This document shows positions 1-7,426 of a stretch of DNA of 16,553 nt, one piece after another (positions within the stretch are counted from its first letter, which is position 1; each line of letters opens with the position of its first letter). The stretch comes from Pseudomonadota bacterium (GTDB taxonomy: Bacteria; Pseudomonadota; Alphaproteobacteria; Micropepsales; Micropepsaceae): the NCBI GenBank assembly GCA_021808875.1, contig JAKBAU010000042.1, positions 1-16,553 of the forward strand, read 5' to 3'. The translations under genes were made by a program, and so were the position numbers. Below the pieces are notes generated by a model that was not told where the DNA came from, ran no database searches, and worked only from the letters and a program-made list of their open reading frames with translations.

Positions 1-957
1 AATCGCGATTTCGGCCGGGCTTGCCGCACCGATGGCAAGGCCGATGGGCCCCTTGATGCGGGACAAGGCCGTGGCCTCAATGTCGTGCGCAGCAAGCCTG
101 GCAAGGCGATTGGCATGCGTCTTTTTCGATCCCAGTGCGCCAATATAGAAGCAGGGGGAGGCGAGCGCCGCACGGAGGGCAGGGTCGTCGATTTTCGGAT
201 CATGGGTCAGCGCCACCAAAGCGCTGCGGGCACCAAGCGGAGCCTTGGCGAGTGCTTCATCAGGCCAGTCGTGACTGATCGCGACTCTCGGAAAACGCTC
301 GGGAGTCGCGAAGGCAGTGCGGGGATCGATAATACGGACCTTGTAATCACACAGTTCGCCCATGCTGGCGAGCGGTTGGGCGATATGCGCAGCCCCCACG
401 ATCACCAGATCCAACTGCGGGTTAAAGGCGGTCAGAAACCACTCTGCACCGTCGATTTGGGTCACTTCGCAGCGATCAGAGCGCGCCACCCGGCTGGCCG
501 CCTCGCTCAACGTATCGCTGCTCCCACCTGGGGTAACAAGCATTTCCTGTATGTCACGGAGCGCGACCGCGCGAACCACGGCCTGGCCCTGGCCATGTGC
601 CGAAAGGATAGCCGCAAGCGTGGCGTGGCCGAACTGACCTCCGAGCGCTTCGAGATAAATTTCGACTTTGCCGCCGCAGGCAAGTCCAACTGACCAGGCG
701 AGTTCGTCGGCCACGCCAAATTCGAGGCGCTGGGAGCGTCCGCTCGCAATCGTCTCCTGTGCCCGCCCGATTACCTCCCCTTCGACGCAGCCGCCCGACA
801 CCGAGCCTTCAAACGCGCCGTCATCGCGGATCGCGATCATGCTGCCAGCCGGTCGTGGCGCTGATCCCCAGGTGCGGATCACCGTGCCGATCGCGACCTT
901 GTGGCCGGCGAGCCTCCACGCCTGCGCAATACCCAGAATGTTGGGTGCATCACTCAT
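1..957 (-). CDS. XdhC/CoxF-like molybdenum hydroxylase maturation factor (C-terminus cut by window edge)
   Basis: XdhC-family proteins bind molybdenum cofactor, help its sulfuration and deliver it to xanthine-dehydrogenase-type enzymes. Reading from the ATG at 957, the frame stays open for 319 codons to base 1. The N-terminal XdhC/CoxI domain shows GSAPRPAG at residues 31-38, GSVSGGCVEG at 51-60 and a CGG at 94-96. The C-terminal Rossmann-like XdhC_C domain begins near 181 with DLVIVGAAHIAQP and includes DPRTAF (211-216) and YIGALGSKKTHANRL (271-285). The last visible stretch, PIGLAIGAASPAEIAI, is typical of the extreme C-terminus of this family, so probably only a short tail is missing. The start codon overlaps the stop of the FAD-subunit gene (ATGA at 954-957), so the two are probably translationally coupled. 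Family assignment is firm. The partner enzyme is not visible, so XdhC, CoxF or CoxI naming is open. Confidence 0.9.
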   Translation of the reverse strand, partial: MSDAPNILGIAQAWRLAGHKVAIGTVIRTWGSAPRPAGSMIAIRDDGAFEGSVSGGCVEGEVIGRAQETIASGRSQRLEFGVADELAWSVGLACGGKVEIYLEALGGQFGHATLAAILSAHGQGQAVVRAVALRDIQEMLVTPGGSSDTLSEAASRVARSDRCEVTQIDGAEWFLTAFNPQLDLVIVGAAHIAQPLASMGELCDYKVRIIDPRTAFATPERFPRVAISHDWPDEALAKAPLGARSALVALTHDPKIDDPALRAALASPCFYIGALGSKKTHANRLARLAAHDIEATALSRIKGPIGLAIGAASPAEIAI

Positions 958-1757
958 GCAAGCGCCGCAGCCACCGCGCGCTTGGCCATCACAGTAACGA
1001 GATGGGCGCGGTACTGCGCCGAACCATGCAGGTCTTCATTCAGGCCATCAGCGTCAATCTTAATGTGCGCAACGGCCTCTGGAGTGAAGCTGGCCTCGAG
1101 CGCCTTTTCCATCATAGGCAGGCGCCGCACGCTTGGCGCGGCTCCAGTGACGGCAACCCGTACACCCTCGGTGGTTTGCGCGACAAATACGCCGACCATG
1201 GCATAGCGCGACGCCGGATTGGCAAATTTGGCATATGCGGCGCGCCTGGGCACAGGAAATGCCACCGCACGAAGAATCTCGTCGGGCGCCAACATGGTTT
1301 CAAACATACCGGTGAAGAATTTGTCGGCTGGGACTTCGCGGCGCGTCGTGATGACGGAGGCATTCAGTCCGAGGACCGCTGCGGGATAGTCAGCAGCCGG
1401 ATCATTGTTGGCAACAGAGCCTCCGAGCGTGCCGAGGTGGCGGACCGCTGGATCGCCAATATGGGAGGCCAGCTCCGCCAAGGCCGGAATGAGCGTGCGA
1501 ACCTCTGGCGACCCTGCAACTTCGGCGTGAGTGAGCGCGGCTCCCAGAACCAGACGTTCACCGTCACGGCGAATGCCGGATAGCTCGTGCAGGCCAGAAA
1601 TGTCGATGAGGAGCGGCGGATTGGCTAGCCGCTGTTTCATGGTGGGGATAAGCGTCTGCCCGCCAGCCAGCAATTTGGCTTCGGGATTGGCGCCAAGCAG
1701 TGCTTCGGCTTCGGCAAGATTCGCAGCGCGCTGATAGGCAAAGGGATAGGTGATCAT
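954..1757 (-). CDS. coxM: FAD-binding medium subunit of a CO-dehydrogenase/xanthine-dehydrogenase-type enzyme (CoxM-like)
   Basis: This is the flavoprotein subunit that carries electrons from the [2Fe-2S] subunit to an acceptor in three-subunit molybdenum hydroxylases. It is 267 aa, slightly shorter than typical CoxM (about 285 aa). FAD-binding signatures are AGGQTLIP at residues 31-38 and [17 protein letters not shown] at 110-126. The middle/C-terminal domain contains [16 protein letters not shown], a segment usual in this subunit. Both ends overlap neighbours by ATGA: its start (1757) with the stop of the [2Fe-2S] gene and its stop with the start of xdhC. This shows a tightly coupled operon. 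The symbol is by family resemblance. Without the large subunit the substrate may be CO or another small molecule or aldehyde. Confidence 0.9.
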   Translation of the reverse strand: MITYPFAYQRAANLAEAEALLGANPEAKLLAGGQTLIPTMKQRLANPPLLIDISGLHELSGIRRDGERLVLGAALTHAEVAGSPEVRTLIPALAELASHIGDPAVRHLGTLGGSVANNDPAADYPAAVLGLNASVITTRREVPADKFFTGMFETMLAPDEILRAVAFPVPRRAAYAKFANPASRYAMVGVFVAQTTEGVRVAVTGAAPSVRRLPMMEKALEASFTPEAVAHIKIDADGLNEDLHGSAQYRAHLVTVMAKRAVAAALA

Positions 1758-2221
1758 GCGCCCATCTCCTTCGCGGCCGCTTCGATGGCCGAGACGATGT
1801 TGTGATAACCGGTGCAGCGGCAGATGTTACCTTCGAGTTCGCGGCGGATGCTGGCACGGTCGGCCGCCACTCCGCGCGCTATCATGTCAACGGCGGTCAT
1901 GATCATGCCTGGGGTGCAGAAGCCGCATTGTAGTCCGTGATGTTCGCGGAATGCGGCCTGCACGGGATGGAGTGCACCGGCCTCGGCCAATCCCTCGATC
2001 GTGGTCACGCTACGTCCATGAGCCTGCACAGCAAACATGGTGCAGGACTTGACGGCCTTGCCGTCGACATGGACGACACAGGCTCCGCACTGGCTGGTAT
2101 CGCAACCGATATGCGTACCCGTGAGCATCAGGGTGTCGCGCAGAAAATGCACCAGGAGCGTTCGCTCCTCAATTTCGTTGGAAACGGTTTTGCCGTTCAC
2201 CGTCATAGTCACGGTGGTCAT
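1754..2221 (-). CDS. coxS: [2Fe-2S] small subunit of a CO-dehydrogenase/xanthine-dehydrogenase-type enzyme (CoxS-like)
   Basis: This is the iron-sulfur subunit of a molybdenum hydroxylase, linking the molybdenum centre to the flavin. It is 155 aa, the usual length. The N-terminal ferredoxin-type domain has Cys40, Cys45, Cys48 and Cys60 ([11 protein letters not shown] plus a later C). The C-terminal helical domain has the second cluster, Cys99/Cys102 (CGFCTPGM) and Cys134/Cys136 (CRCTGYHNI). All eight ligands are present. The start at 2221 is preceded on the minus strand by AGGAGT with 6-nt spacing, a good ribosome binding site. It lies 57 bp downstream of coxG and overlaps coxM by 4 bp. It is confidently this family. 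CO specificity is not shown by this subunit. Confidence 0.93.
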   Translation of the reverse strand: MTTVTMTVNGKTVSNEIEERTLLVHFLRDTLMLTGTHIGCDTSQCGACVVHVDGKAVKSCTMFAVQAHGRSVTTIEGLAEAGALHPVQAAFREHHGLQCGFCTPGMIMTAVDMIARGVAADRASIRRELEGNICRCTGYHNIVSAIEAAAKEMGA

Positions 2222-2278
2222 GTGGTTACTCCTGATAACATAGACCGTGGGCGGCTGCCGTGCGGTTCAAAAGGTGTT

Positions 2279-2986
2279 TCAAAGTACAAGTCCGAACAAA
2301 ATGAGAAGAATGATGATCACTGCCACAAGGCCGACCACCCAGATCTCTGGAGCAACCCCGGCTTGCCCCGACGAACCGGATGCGGGTTTGGACGCCGGCG
2401 CCTGGACAGCTGCGTCTGACGGGGGCATGGCGCTGAGCAGAGTGTCCGCTTCAAGTGAGACCCCGGCAGCCCGCATTTCCGCTTCTGCAATCGCTTCAGC
2501 CCGCAGGGCCGCCTGTGTGAGAACGGCGTCGGGCGCTGCAACCTCACTGCCTCCAAGTTCACCGGCCAGCTTGCCGAAAAAATCATCCGCCATCTGCCTG
2601 GCAGCGCTTGAGAGTAGACGTTGCCCCACCTGGGCGAGCTTGCCGCCGATATTGGCTTTAGCGGTATAGGAGAGCAGGGTTCCTGCCTCAACAGCTTCCA
2701 AAACGACTACCGCATCACCCCTGGCAAAGCCCGCAACCCCGCCTTGGCCTTCGCCTCTCAGCACGCAGCGGTTGGGTGGATCAAGCTCATCGAGGCTGAG
2801 CTTGCCACGAAAAGTTGCCGAGACCGGTCCGACCTTGAGGCGGGCAGAGGCGTCAAAATGGGTGGCATCGATCTTATCCACCGCCTCGCAGCCCGGAATG
2901 CAAACCTTCAGAATGTCAGGATTGGTAATGGCCTCCCAAACCTCCTGGGGCGGGGCGGGAATCTCATAGCGACCGGTAAAATCCAT
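2279..2986 (-). CDS. coxG: CoxG-like SRPBCC protein with C-terminal membrane anchor
   Basis: CoxG proteins are START/SRPBCC-fold proteins encoded with aerobic CO dehydrogenases. They link the enzyme to the membrane and respiratory quinones. The protein is 235 aa when begun at MDFTGRYEIPAPPQEVWEAI. This start is chosen because CoxG proteins begin this way and GGAG lies 7 nt upstream; the frame is open further upstream to 3016, but that adds ten unconserved residues. The SRPBCC domain covers about 1-150, with the characteristic CIPGCE at residues 29-34 and GVAGFARGDA. A low-complexity Ala/Pro/Ser linker (about 150-212) leads to one predicted membrane helix at 215-235 that ends exactly at the C-terminus, with no tail. 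It is probably the first gene of the minus-strand cox-type operon. Confidence 0.88.
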   Translation of the reverse strand: MDFTGRYEIPAPPQEVWEAITNPDILKVCIPGCEAVDKIDATHFDASARLKVGPVSATFRGKLSLDELDPPNRCVLRGEGQGGVAGFARGDAVVVLEAVEAGTLLSYTAKANIGGKLAQVGQRLLSSAARQMADDFFGKLAGELGGSEVAAPDAVLTQAALRAEAIAEAEMRAAGVSLEADTLLSAMPPSDAAVQAPASKPASGSSGQAGVAPEIWVVGLVAVIIILLILFGLVL

Positions 2987-3001
2987 AAACACTCCGCGCA
3001 A

Positions 3002-3045
3002 TGCGCAACCACCCATTACCTATCGTGCCTTGGCGGGGTTGCGCA
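3002..3045. promoter_or_regulatory. 9-bp inverted repeat upstream of coxG, possible operator
   Basis: TGCGCAACC at 3002-3010 is perfectly repeated in inverse as GGTTGCGCA at 3037-3045, with a 26-bp spacer. The right arm sits inside the palindrome TTGCGCAA (3039-3046), and a further GCGCAA lies at 2996-3001. Read on the minus strand, the pair covers about 16 to 59 bp upstream of the coxG start. TTGCGC followed 17 bp later by ATAGGT could act as a weak promoter overlapping it. Function is inferred from position only. Confidence 0.4.
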
Positions 3046-3136
3046 AACCTTGGCCACGTCCGTCTTTGCAGCTGGGTGATGACTGTGGTAACTTTATAAA
3101 GACGTACTTGTCGGCATAATAACAAGGCGTGGGGGA

Positions 3137-3703
3137 ATGGAAACAGTGCAGGGGCGCGTGACCGGCGCCAATGAAACGGATTGTGGGGGCTGCGTCCAGA
3201 TCCGGGGTCTCGTCAAGTGGTTCGATACGGCTAAGGGCTATGGCTTCATCACCCCCCACGAAGGCGGGGATGGTGACGTTTTGATCCACCAATCCTGTAT
3301 CCGGCAATCGGGCTTCAAGCTCGCTCAGGAAGGCGCTGAAGTGGTTTGCGAGGTGGTAAAGGGCCCCAAAGGCCTGCACGCCAGGCGCATCCTCAAGCTC
3401 GACAATTCAGCGGGGGCTGGTCGCTCCGTGGCACCGGCGGGCGGGTCAAACCCCGCCGATGGCGCGGGCCGCAGTTTCGTTGCCGTGGTCAAATGGTTCA
3501 ATCGCATGAAAGGTTACGGCTTTTTGAGCCCGGGGCCAGACGGCGCGGATGTGTTCGTGCACATGGAAACCTTGCGTCGCTGTGGCATTCATGAACTGCA
3601 CGAGGGCCAAAGGGTGTTGGCTCTTGTCGATGGCGGTCCCAAAGGGCAGCTTGCAGCCGAAGTACGGATTTTGGCAGATCCCGCACTGTCAGCGACGCAT
3701 TAA
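3137..3703 (+). CDS. Two-domain cold-shock-domain protein
   Basis: This is a cytoplasmic single-stranded nucleic-acid-binding protein with two CspA-type cold-shock domains in 188 aa, an arrangement common in alphaproteobacteria. Domain 1 (about 22-88) has VKWFDTAKGYGFITP with RNP1 KGYGFI (33-38) and RNP2 DVLIH (47-51). Domain 2 (about 113-180) has VVKWFNRMKGYGFLSP with RNP1 KGYGFL (125-130) and RNP2 DVFVH (138-142). A Gly/Ala/Ser/Pro-rich linker at 90-112 joins them. The start is uncertain: the ATG at 3137 has only a G-run 1 nt upstream, and about 20 residues precede the first conserved strand, so an in-frame GTG at 3146 or 3158 is possible. It diverges from coxG across 150 bp and is followed 62 bp later by the DUF192 gene in the same direction. 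Cold induction cannot be read from the sequence. Confidence 0.92.
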   Translation: METVQGRVTGANETDCGGCVQIRGLVKWFDTAKGYGFITPHEGGDGDVLIHQSCIRQSGFKLAQEGAEVVCEVVKGPKGLHARRILKLDNSAGAGRSVAPAGGSNPADGAGRSFVAVVKWFNRMKGYGFLSPGPDGADVFVHMETLRRCGIHELHEGQRVLALVDGGPKGQLAAEVRILADPALSATH

Positions 3704-3765
3704 GGCGCGTGCAAGAAGTCGGAACTGCGCTAAGGTCGTTTAAGAAACACGTGTGAGAATCATAC

Positions 3766-4236
3766 ATGCGCCTTGCATTCATCCCTGCGATGATGGCAGC
3801 TCTTCTGCTTGTCACGGCCCCACTCAAAGCACACGTGGCCCAGCCGGTTCTGCCAAAGGCGCCGCTGACATTTGCCACGCCTCAGGGGCCGGTGACGTTG
3901 CGCGTTGAACTCGCAACCACGCCCTACGAGCAGGAAATGGGGTTGATGTACCGTCGCCACCTCGCACTCCATGCGGGGATGTTGTTCATTTTTCCTGACA
4001 GCATGATGGCAACCTTCTGGATGAAGAATACCATCCTTCCTCTGGACATGCTCTTCATCACGGCCGACGGTAAGATTTCGAGCATTCACGCCCATGCCGT
4101 CCCCTTTGATCTTAGTCCGATCAGTTCGGATGAGCCCGTCCGCTACGTGCTGGAGATCAATGCCGGTGCTGCAAAAACTCTGGGACTCGCGCCTGGAGAG
4201 CAAGGCTCTGGGGCGGCGCTGATGGCCAAACAATAA
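3766..4236 (+). CDS. Exported DUF192 family protein
   Basis: This is a 156-aa protein with an N-terminal signal peptide (hydrophobic AAMM/LLLV core, likely cleaved after about residue 22, ending LKA), so it is predicted to be periplasmic. The DUF192 domain covers about 43-150. Its hallmarks are EQEMGLMYRRHL (55-66), GMLFIFP (71-77), FWMKNTILPLDMLFI (84-98) and VLEINAG (128-134). The family has no agreed biochemical function, so none is assigned. It sits directly downstream of the cold-shock gene with a short gap, an association I recall in other alphaproteobacteria. Co-transcription is likely but not shown, since no clear terminator separates them. The ribosome binding site (GAGAA) is weak. 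Confidence 0.9.
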   Translation: MRLAFIPAMMAALLLVTAPLKAHVAQPVLPKAPLTFATPQGPVTLRVELATTPYEQEMGLMYRRHLALHAGMLFIFPDSMMATFWMKNTILPLDMLFITADGKISSIHAHAVPFDLSPISSDEPVRYVLEINAGAAKTLGLAPGEQGSGAALMAKQ

Positions 4237-4596
4237 CCACCGTGCGTGCCGTGCGCTTTCCCCTGGCAGTGCAGCATCTGGTGCGGCCCGGTTGTGTGCT
4301 GAGTTGCCAGTTCCCGCCGGCCGAGCCTGTCGAAGGTACAGAGGCCCAGGGGGCGTCAGGAGTGGACACAAAGAGCCCGCCAGCACTGGCAACTGCCCCG
4401 GACGTGTGACGGGGAGGAGGTTACGGACGTTTTCTGGCAGGCAGGCCGGTACCCGCGGCCAAGATGCTTGTTGACGACACAGCCCAAGGACGGGCATTTA
4501 TCGGGTTGTCGCAGCGACCGTCTTGGAAACTTGCGACGGAGTACTGGACTTTTTGGGACTGCAAACCGCCTTAAGGTATTGTATTTCTGGTCTATT
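4237..4596. other. 360-bp intergenic stretch without a recognisable gene
   Basis: This gap lies between the DUF192 stop and tRNA-Pro. Frames are open on both strands, but none gives a recognisable protein or has a good ribosome binding site. The segment GAGCCTGTCGAAGG near 4322-4335 resembles one arm of the short extragenic repeats scattered in many proteobacterial genomes (the CTTCGACAGGCTC type). No matching second arm or repeat copy is seen here. The right end carries the likely tRNA promoter. Confidence 0.5.
4553..4582 (+). promoter_or_regulatory. Candidate promoter for tRNA-Pro
   Basis: TTGGGA (4553-4558) and TATTGT (4577-4582) are separated by 18 bp. They would place transcription start about 5-10 bases before the tRNA at 4597, a normal layout for a tRNA gene. 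The match to the housekeeping consensus is moderate. Confidence 0.4.
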
Positions 4597-4673
4597 CGGG
4601 GCGTGGCGCAGCCTGGTAGCGCATCTGCTTTGGGAGCAGAGGGTCGCGTGTTCGAATCACGCCGCCCCGACCA
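4597..4673 (+). tRNA. tRNA-Pro (anticodon UGG)
   Basis: A 77-nt cloverleaf is visible. Acceptor stem CGGGGCG pairs with CGCCCCG, with discriminator A and an encoded CCA. The D-stem is GCGC/GCGC with loop AGCCTGGTA. The anticodon stem TCTGC/GCAGA encloses loop TTTGGGA, giving anticodon TGG at 4631-4633. The T-arm is GCGTG-TTCGAAT-CACGC. It starts with C, as bacterial proline tRNAs do. Confidence 0.97.
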
Positions 4674-4692
4674 TAAGGCCAAGGGAGCACAC

Positions 4693-4998
4693 ATGCGCGC
4701 GCGTATTTATAAGCCCTCCAAGAGCTCCATGCAGTCGGGTCGAGCCCGCACGAAGGCTTGGTTGTTGGAATTTGAGCCCGAAGGCCCACTCACGCCCGAG
4801 CCCCTGATGGGCTGGACGAGCAGTTCGGATACACGCTCACAGGTGCATATTTATTTTGAGACCAAGGAAGAAGCGGTTACCTACGCGGAAAAGCACGGTA
4901 TTCCCTTTCAAGTGTTCGAACCCCGTCCACACCCCTTCAAGCCCAAATCCTACTCCGATAATTTCCGTTTCGATCGCAAGATCCCATGGTCCCATTGA
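4693..4998 (+). CDS. NDUFS4-like NADH dehydrogenase (complex I) accessory subunit
   Basis: This 101-aa protein belongs to the ETC complex I NDUFS4 family. In mitochondria and alphaproteobacteria it is a peripheral accessory subunit of NADH:ubiquinone oxidoreductase, on the cytoplasmic side in bacteria. The conserved core is [20 protein letters not shown] at 39-58 followed by [16 protein letters not shown] to about residue 74. The N-terminal [24 protein letters not shown] and C-terminal SYSDNF are also family features. The ATG at 4693 is chosen because AAGGGAG lies 5 nt upstream and the family starts here; the frame is open further upstream only because it reads through the tRNA. It sits 19 bp after tRNA-Pro and may be cotranscribed with it. 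The remaining complex I genes are elsewhere, as is usual. Confidence 0.93.
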   Translation: MRARIYKPSKSSMQSGRARTKAWLLEFEPEGPLTPEPLMGWTSSSDTRSQVHIYFETKEEAVTYAEKHGIPFQVFEPRPHPFKPKSYSDNFRFDRKIPWSH

Positions 4999-5068
4999 GA
5001 CCAACCACGGCGCCGACGCGGTGTCTTGCCAGGGCGCCTGACAGCGCGACGCGTAAGCCTGATCATTT

Positions 5069-5145
5069 GGCCCCGTAGCTCAACCGGATAGAGCGTCAGC
5101 CTTCTAAGCTGAATGTTGCGTGTTCGAGTCACGCCGGGGTCGCCA
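5069..5145 (+). tRNA. tRNA-Arg (anticodon UCU)
   Basis: A 77-nt cloverleaf is visible. Acceptor GGCCCCG pairs with CGGGGTC (one G-T pair), with discriminator G and an encoded CCA. The D-stem is GCTC/GAGC. The anticodon stem TCAGC/GCTGA has loop CTTCTAA, giving anticodon TCT at 5103-5105. The T-arm is GCGTG-TTCGAGT-CACGC. It reads AGA codons, which are rare in such GC-rich genomes. Confidence 0.97.
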
Positions 5146-5194
5146 TCCCTTGCTGCGAACGACAGGTCGAAGGACTACCGAGCCCTGCATTGCC

Positions 5195-5227
5195 GGTCAT
5201 GGCCCAGTCGGGGGCGGGACCATGACC
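5195..5227. terminator. Hairpin between tRNA-Arg and the convergent M61 gene
   Basis: GGTCATGG (5195-5202) pairs perfectly with CCATGACC (5220-5227) around a GC-rich loop that can extend the stem. It begins 7 bases past the M61 stop and 49 bases past the tRNA, so it could end transcription from both sides. No T-tract follows on either strand, which lowers confidence in intrinsic termination. Confidence 0.45.
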
Positions 5228-5234
5228 TGGCTGC

Positions 5235-7175
5235 TTAGCGCGCTGACAGAATCGTGTCCAGGCTGCGCGGTCCCGAACCCCCCGGAACCAGATGCGGAAA
5301 GCGTTGTCCGCCGTGGTACGTGATCGTGACAGTGCGTAAGGCCTTATTCTGCTCGACGATGAAGGACAGGGGTTCGGAGTGGCTCATATCATAGTCGAGG
5401 GCGCGTTTGAGATCGGTGTTGCTGTAGGCAGTGCCGTTCAGCGCCAGAAGCTTGGTGCCAATTGTCAGTCCGGCCACGAACGCGGGACTGCCCCATAAAA
5501 CTCCCGTCAGTTGGTTTTTCCTGTCCACGGTAAAGCCGAGCGAGAAACTGAAATCGGTGAACTTGTACATGTGTTCTCGTGATTTTTCGAAGGGGCTCTC
5601 CACCGGGGTATAAACGAGTTTGTATCCACCGCGCGAAATGCCACCGAGTGGCGCGCCTTTACCCGGTTCGTAAATATGCTGCGTGAGGAAGCCGGCCCAG
5701 TCATAGGGCACCACTTCATTGAGGGTGTGCACGATGTCCGCGAACGTATAGGTGCGGGTAATATCGGAACCGTTATCGATGCAGAAAAAGAGACGGGCAA
5801 AATCGTCGAGCGATTTATGGCCGTGAGTTAGTTTGCGGATCCGCGTGTCGGCGTCGAGCCAAGTCAGCTGACCCATTGAGTAATAATCCTCTGAGAGCTG
5901 GTAGTTCTGCCACGGGATCGGCGCGCGATGGGCTATGATGGGATCATTGGTGGTGTCCTCGACCGAACGCCAGGCATGGCCGACGTGGTGCTCATAGATC
6001 GCTGCCGTCACGGCAAAGGCATCGAGCGCTTCCTGACGGGTCCAAAGACCGGCGCGAGCCGCAAGTACAAAGCCCCAATATTGCGTCTGCCCCTCATACA
6101 TCCACAGCAGAGAGTCTCTCATCGGCACGTTGAAATTTGCCGTCCAAAGATCGGAGGGGCGACGGAATTTTCCGTTCCAGGAATGCGTGTATTCATGGCA
6201 GAGAAGATCGCGCGCTGCGATGGTGCCATTCCAATTGACGAAGTAACCCGGGACCGTGCCATCTTCGCTGGAGCGGTGATGCTCCAGCCCCTGACCGCCC
6301 ATCTGATTGCTGAGCGACAGAAGAAAATCATAATGGTTGTAGTGATGTGACCCGAAGAGTTTGTAAGCCTGGATCACGACATTGCGGTGAGCGCGCAGCT
6401 GCGCAGGGGTGATCTGCAACAAATCCGGGTTGTCGGCAAAAATGTCGAGATGGACGGGAGCCTTGTGTCCTGCGGGCGTCAGGTTTTCGCGCAGGAAATA
6501 GCGTCCGGCGTCCAGGGGAGAGTCAACCAGCGTATTGAACGTCACCGGCGCAAAGTGCACCACACCGTCCTGAGTTGAGGCTGTGGTCAGGGCCGTCGCA
6601 TAGTGCCAGCCTGCAGGAAGCTTCACACTGGCTTGTGTTTCAATATCCCGGCTGAAATATCCTGCCGGATATAGCGCAGCGTCCCACCACTCGAGATTGA
6701 GCATCGCCGGAGTCATGACGATGCGTCCTTCATCCTTCGTCACAGGCGACAGGAACTGGAAGAAAATGTCGAGCGCTTTGATGCCTTTGGGTACATCGAC
6801 ATGGAATGCGAAGACATGCACCGGATCGCGCGTCCAGCGTAGGATCTTGCCATCAGCGTGGATGACAAGGCCGGCAATCTTGTCGATCGGACCGGAGGCA
6901 TTGTGATTGCCTGGTATCCATTGGGGATACAGCAGTGTCATGGGCCCAGCGTCTGCCACTGGGATGGTTTCGTGAACGCGGAAAATATGGCGGGCCAGGT
7001 CGGTGGCATCGACGTTGATCGCGAGAGTACCGGGATATGCGATGTCACGCGGCGCCGGAATGGGAGCTACCGGGGGCGCCGGTTGTGGACTTGTCCCTGG
7101 AGATGGAGATGCAGCGGCAAGGCCTGCCGTGGCGCACAGAACAACAGTGCTTGCAAGCAGCGATTGGCGCAACAT
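5235..7175 (-). CDS. Secreted M61 (glycyl aminopeptidase) family metallopeptidase with PDZ domain
   Basis: This is a zinc peptidase of family M61, predicted to act in the periplasm on peptides. It is 646 aa starting at MLRQSLLAST. This start has AAGGGGG about 6 nt upstream and gives a clean signal peptide (cleavage near AAA-SP, about residue 22); an in-frame ATG 90 bases upstream adds a polar segment and is rejected. The mature N-terminus is Pro-rich (27-43). An N-terminal beta domain follows, then the thermolysin-like domain with zinc motif HEYTH (327-331) followed by SWN, and the third-ligand region YEGQTQYW with Glu361. YYSMGQL (431-437) is a conserved M61 element. A C-terminal PDZ domain covers about 545-620. 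All catalytic residues are present. It is the last of three minus-strand genes, 251 bp after the crotonase gene, so it may have its own promoter. Confidence 0.92.
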   Translation of the reverse strand: MLRQSLLASTVVLCATAGLAAASPSPGTSPQPAPPVAPIPAPRDIAYPGTLAINVDATDLARHIFRVHETIPVADAGPMTLLYPQWIPGNHNASGPIDKIAGLVIHADGKILRWTRDPVHVFAFHVDVPKGIKALDIFFQFLSPVTKDEGRIVMTPAMLNLEWWDAALYPAGYFSRDIETQASVKLPAGWHYATALTTASTQDGVVHFAPVTFNTLVDSPLDAGRYFLRENLTPAGHKAPVHLDIFADNPDLLQITPAQLRAHRNVVIQAYKLFGSHHYNHYDFLLSLSNQMGGQGLEHHRSSEDGTVPGYFVNWNGTIAARDLLCHEYTHSWNGKFRRPSDLWTANFNVPMRDSLLWMYEGQTQYWGFVLAARAGLWTRQEALDAFAVTAAIYEHHVGHAWRSVEDTTNDPIIAHRAPIPWQNYQLSEDYYSMGQLTWLDADTRIRKLTHGHKSLDDFARLFFCIDNGSDITRTYTFADIVHTLNEVVPYDWAGFLTQHIYEPGKGAPLGGISRGGYKLVYTPVESPFEKSREHMYKFTDFSFSLGFTVDRKNQLTGVLWGSPAFVAGLTIGTKLLALNGTAYSNTDLKRALDYDMSHSEPLSFIVEQNKALRTVTITYHGGQRFPHLVPGGSGPRSLDTILSAR

Positions 7176-7426
7176 GATAGCCCCCTTGTCGATGACCGAA
7201 CACAGTGCCTCTGCTTTATCGTAGCAGGTCAGGCTGAGATCCATCGTGGAACCACCTCGGTTCACGGCGTCGTGATCATCTGGCGCCCATCAGCGGCAGA
7301 ACTGTCTGGCCGCCTCCAAGTAATGCGTCCACGAATGCGACGTCAAAACACCCGGTGGGTCCGCACCGCGTGTCGCTGTCATGGCGCACAGGCCTGTATG
7401 ATGTGGCGCGATGCAGACAATAACCG

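Noticed and set aside
85..1583. Long plus-strand frames over the xdhC and coxM region
   Set aside because: They are shadows of the minus-strand genes, which carry clear family motifs; the plus-strand products have none.
2279..3016. Longer CoxG start at 3016
   Set aside because: MDFTG at 2986 matches the family start and has GGAG at a good distance.
4356..4694. Minus-strand frame with [17 protein letters not shown], which appears as a protein in some annotations
   Set aside because: It is the antisense translation of tRNA-Pro; this sequence is a well-known spurious product.
4592..5145. Two tRNA genes flanking one gene as a possible genomic-island integration site
   Set aside because: No integrase, no duplicated tRNA 3' end and no mobile genes are present; the middle gene is a core complex I subunit.
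7176..7265. Upstream extension of the M61 peptidase by 30 residues
   Set aside because: It would bury the signal peptide behind a polar segment, and the internal ATG has a better ribosome binding site.
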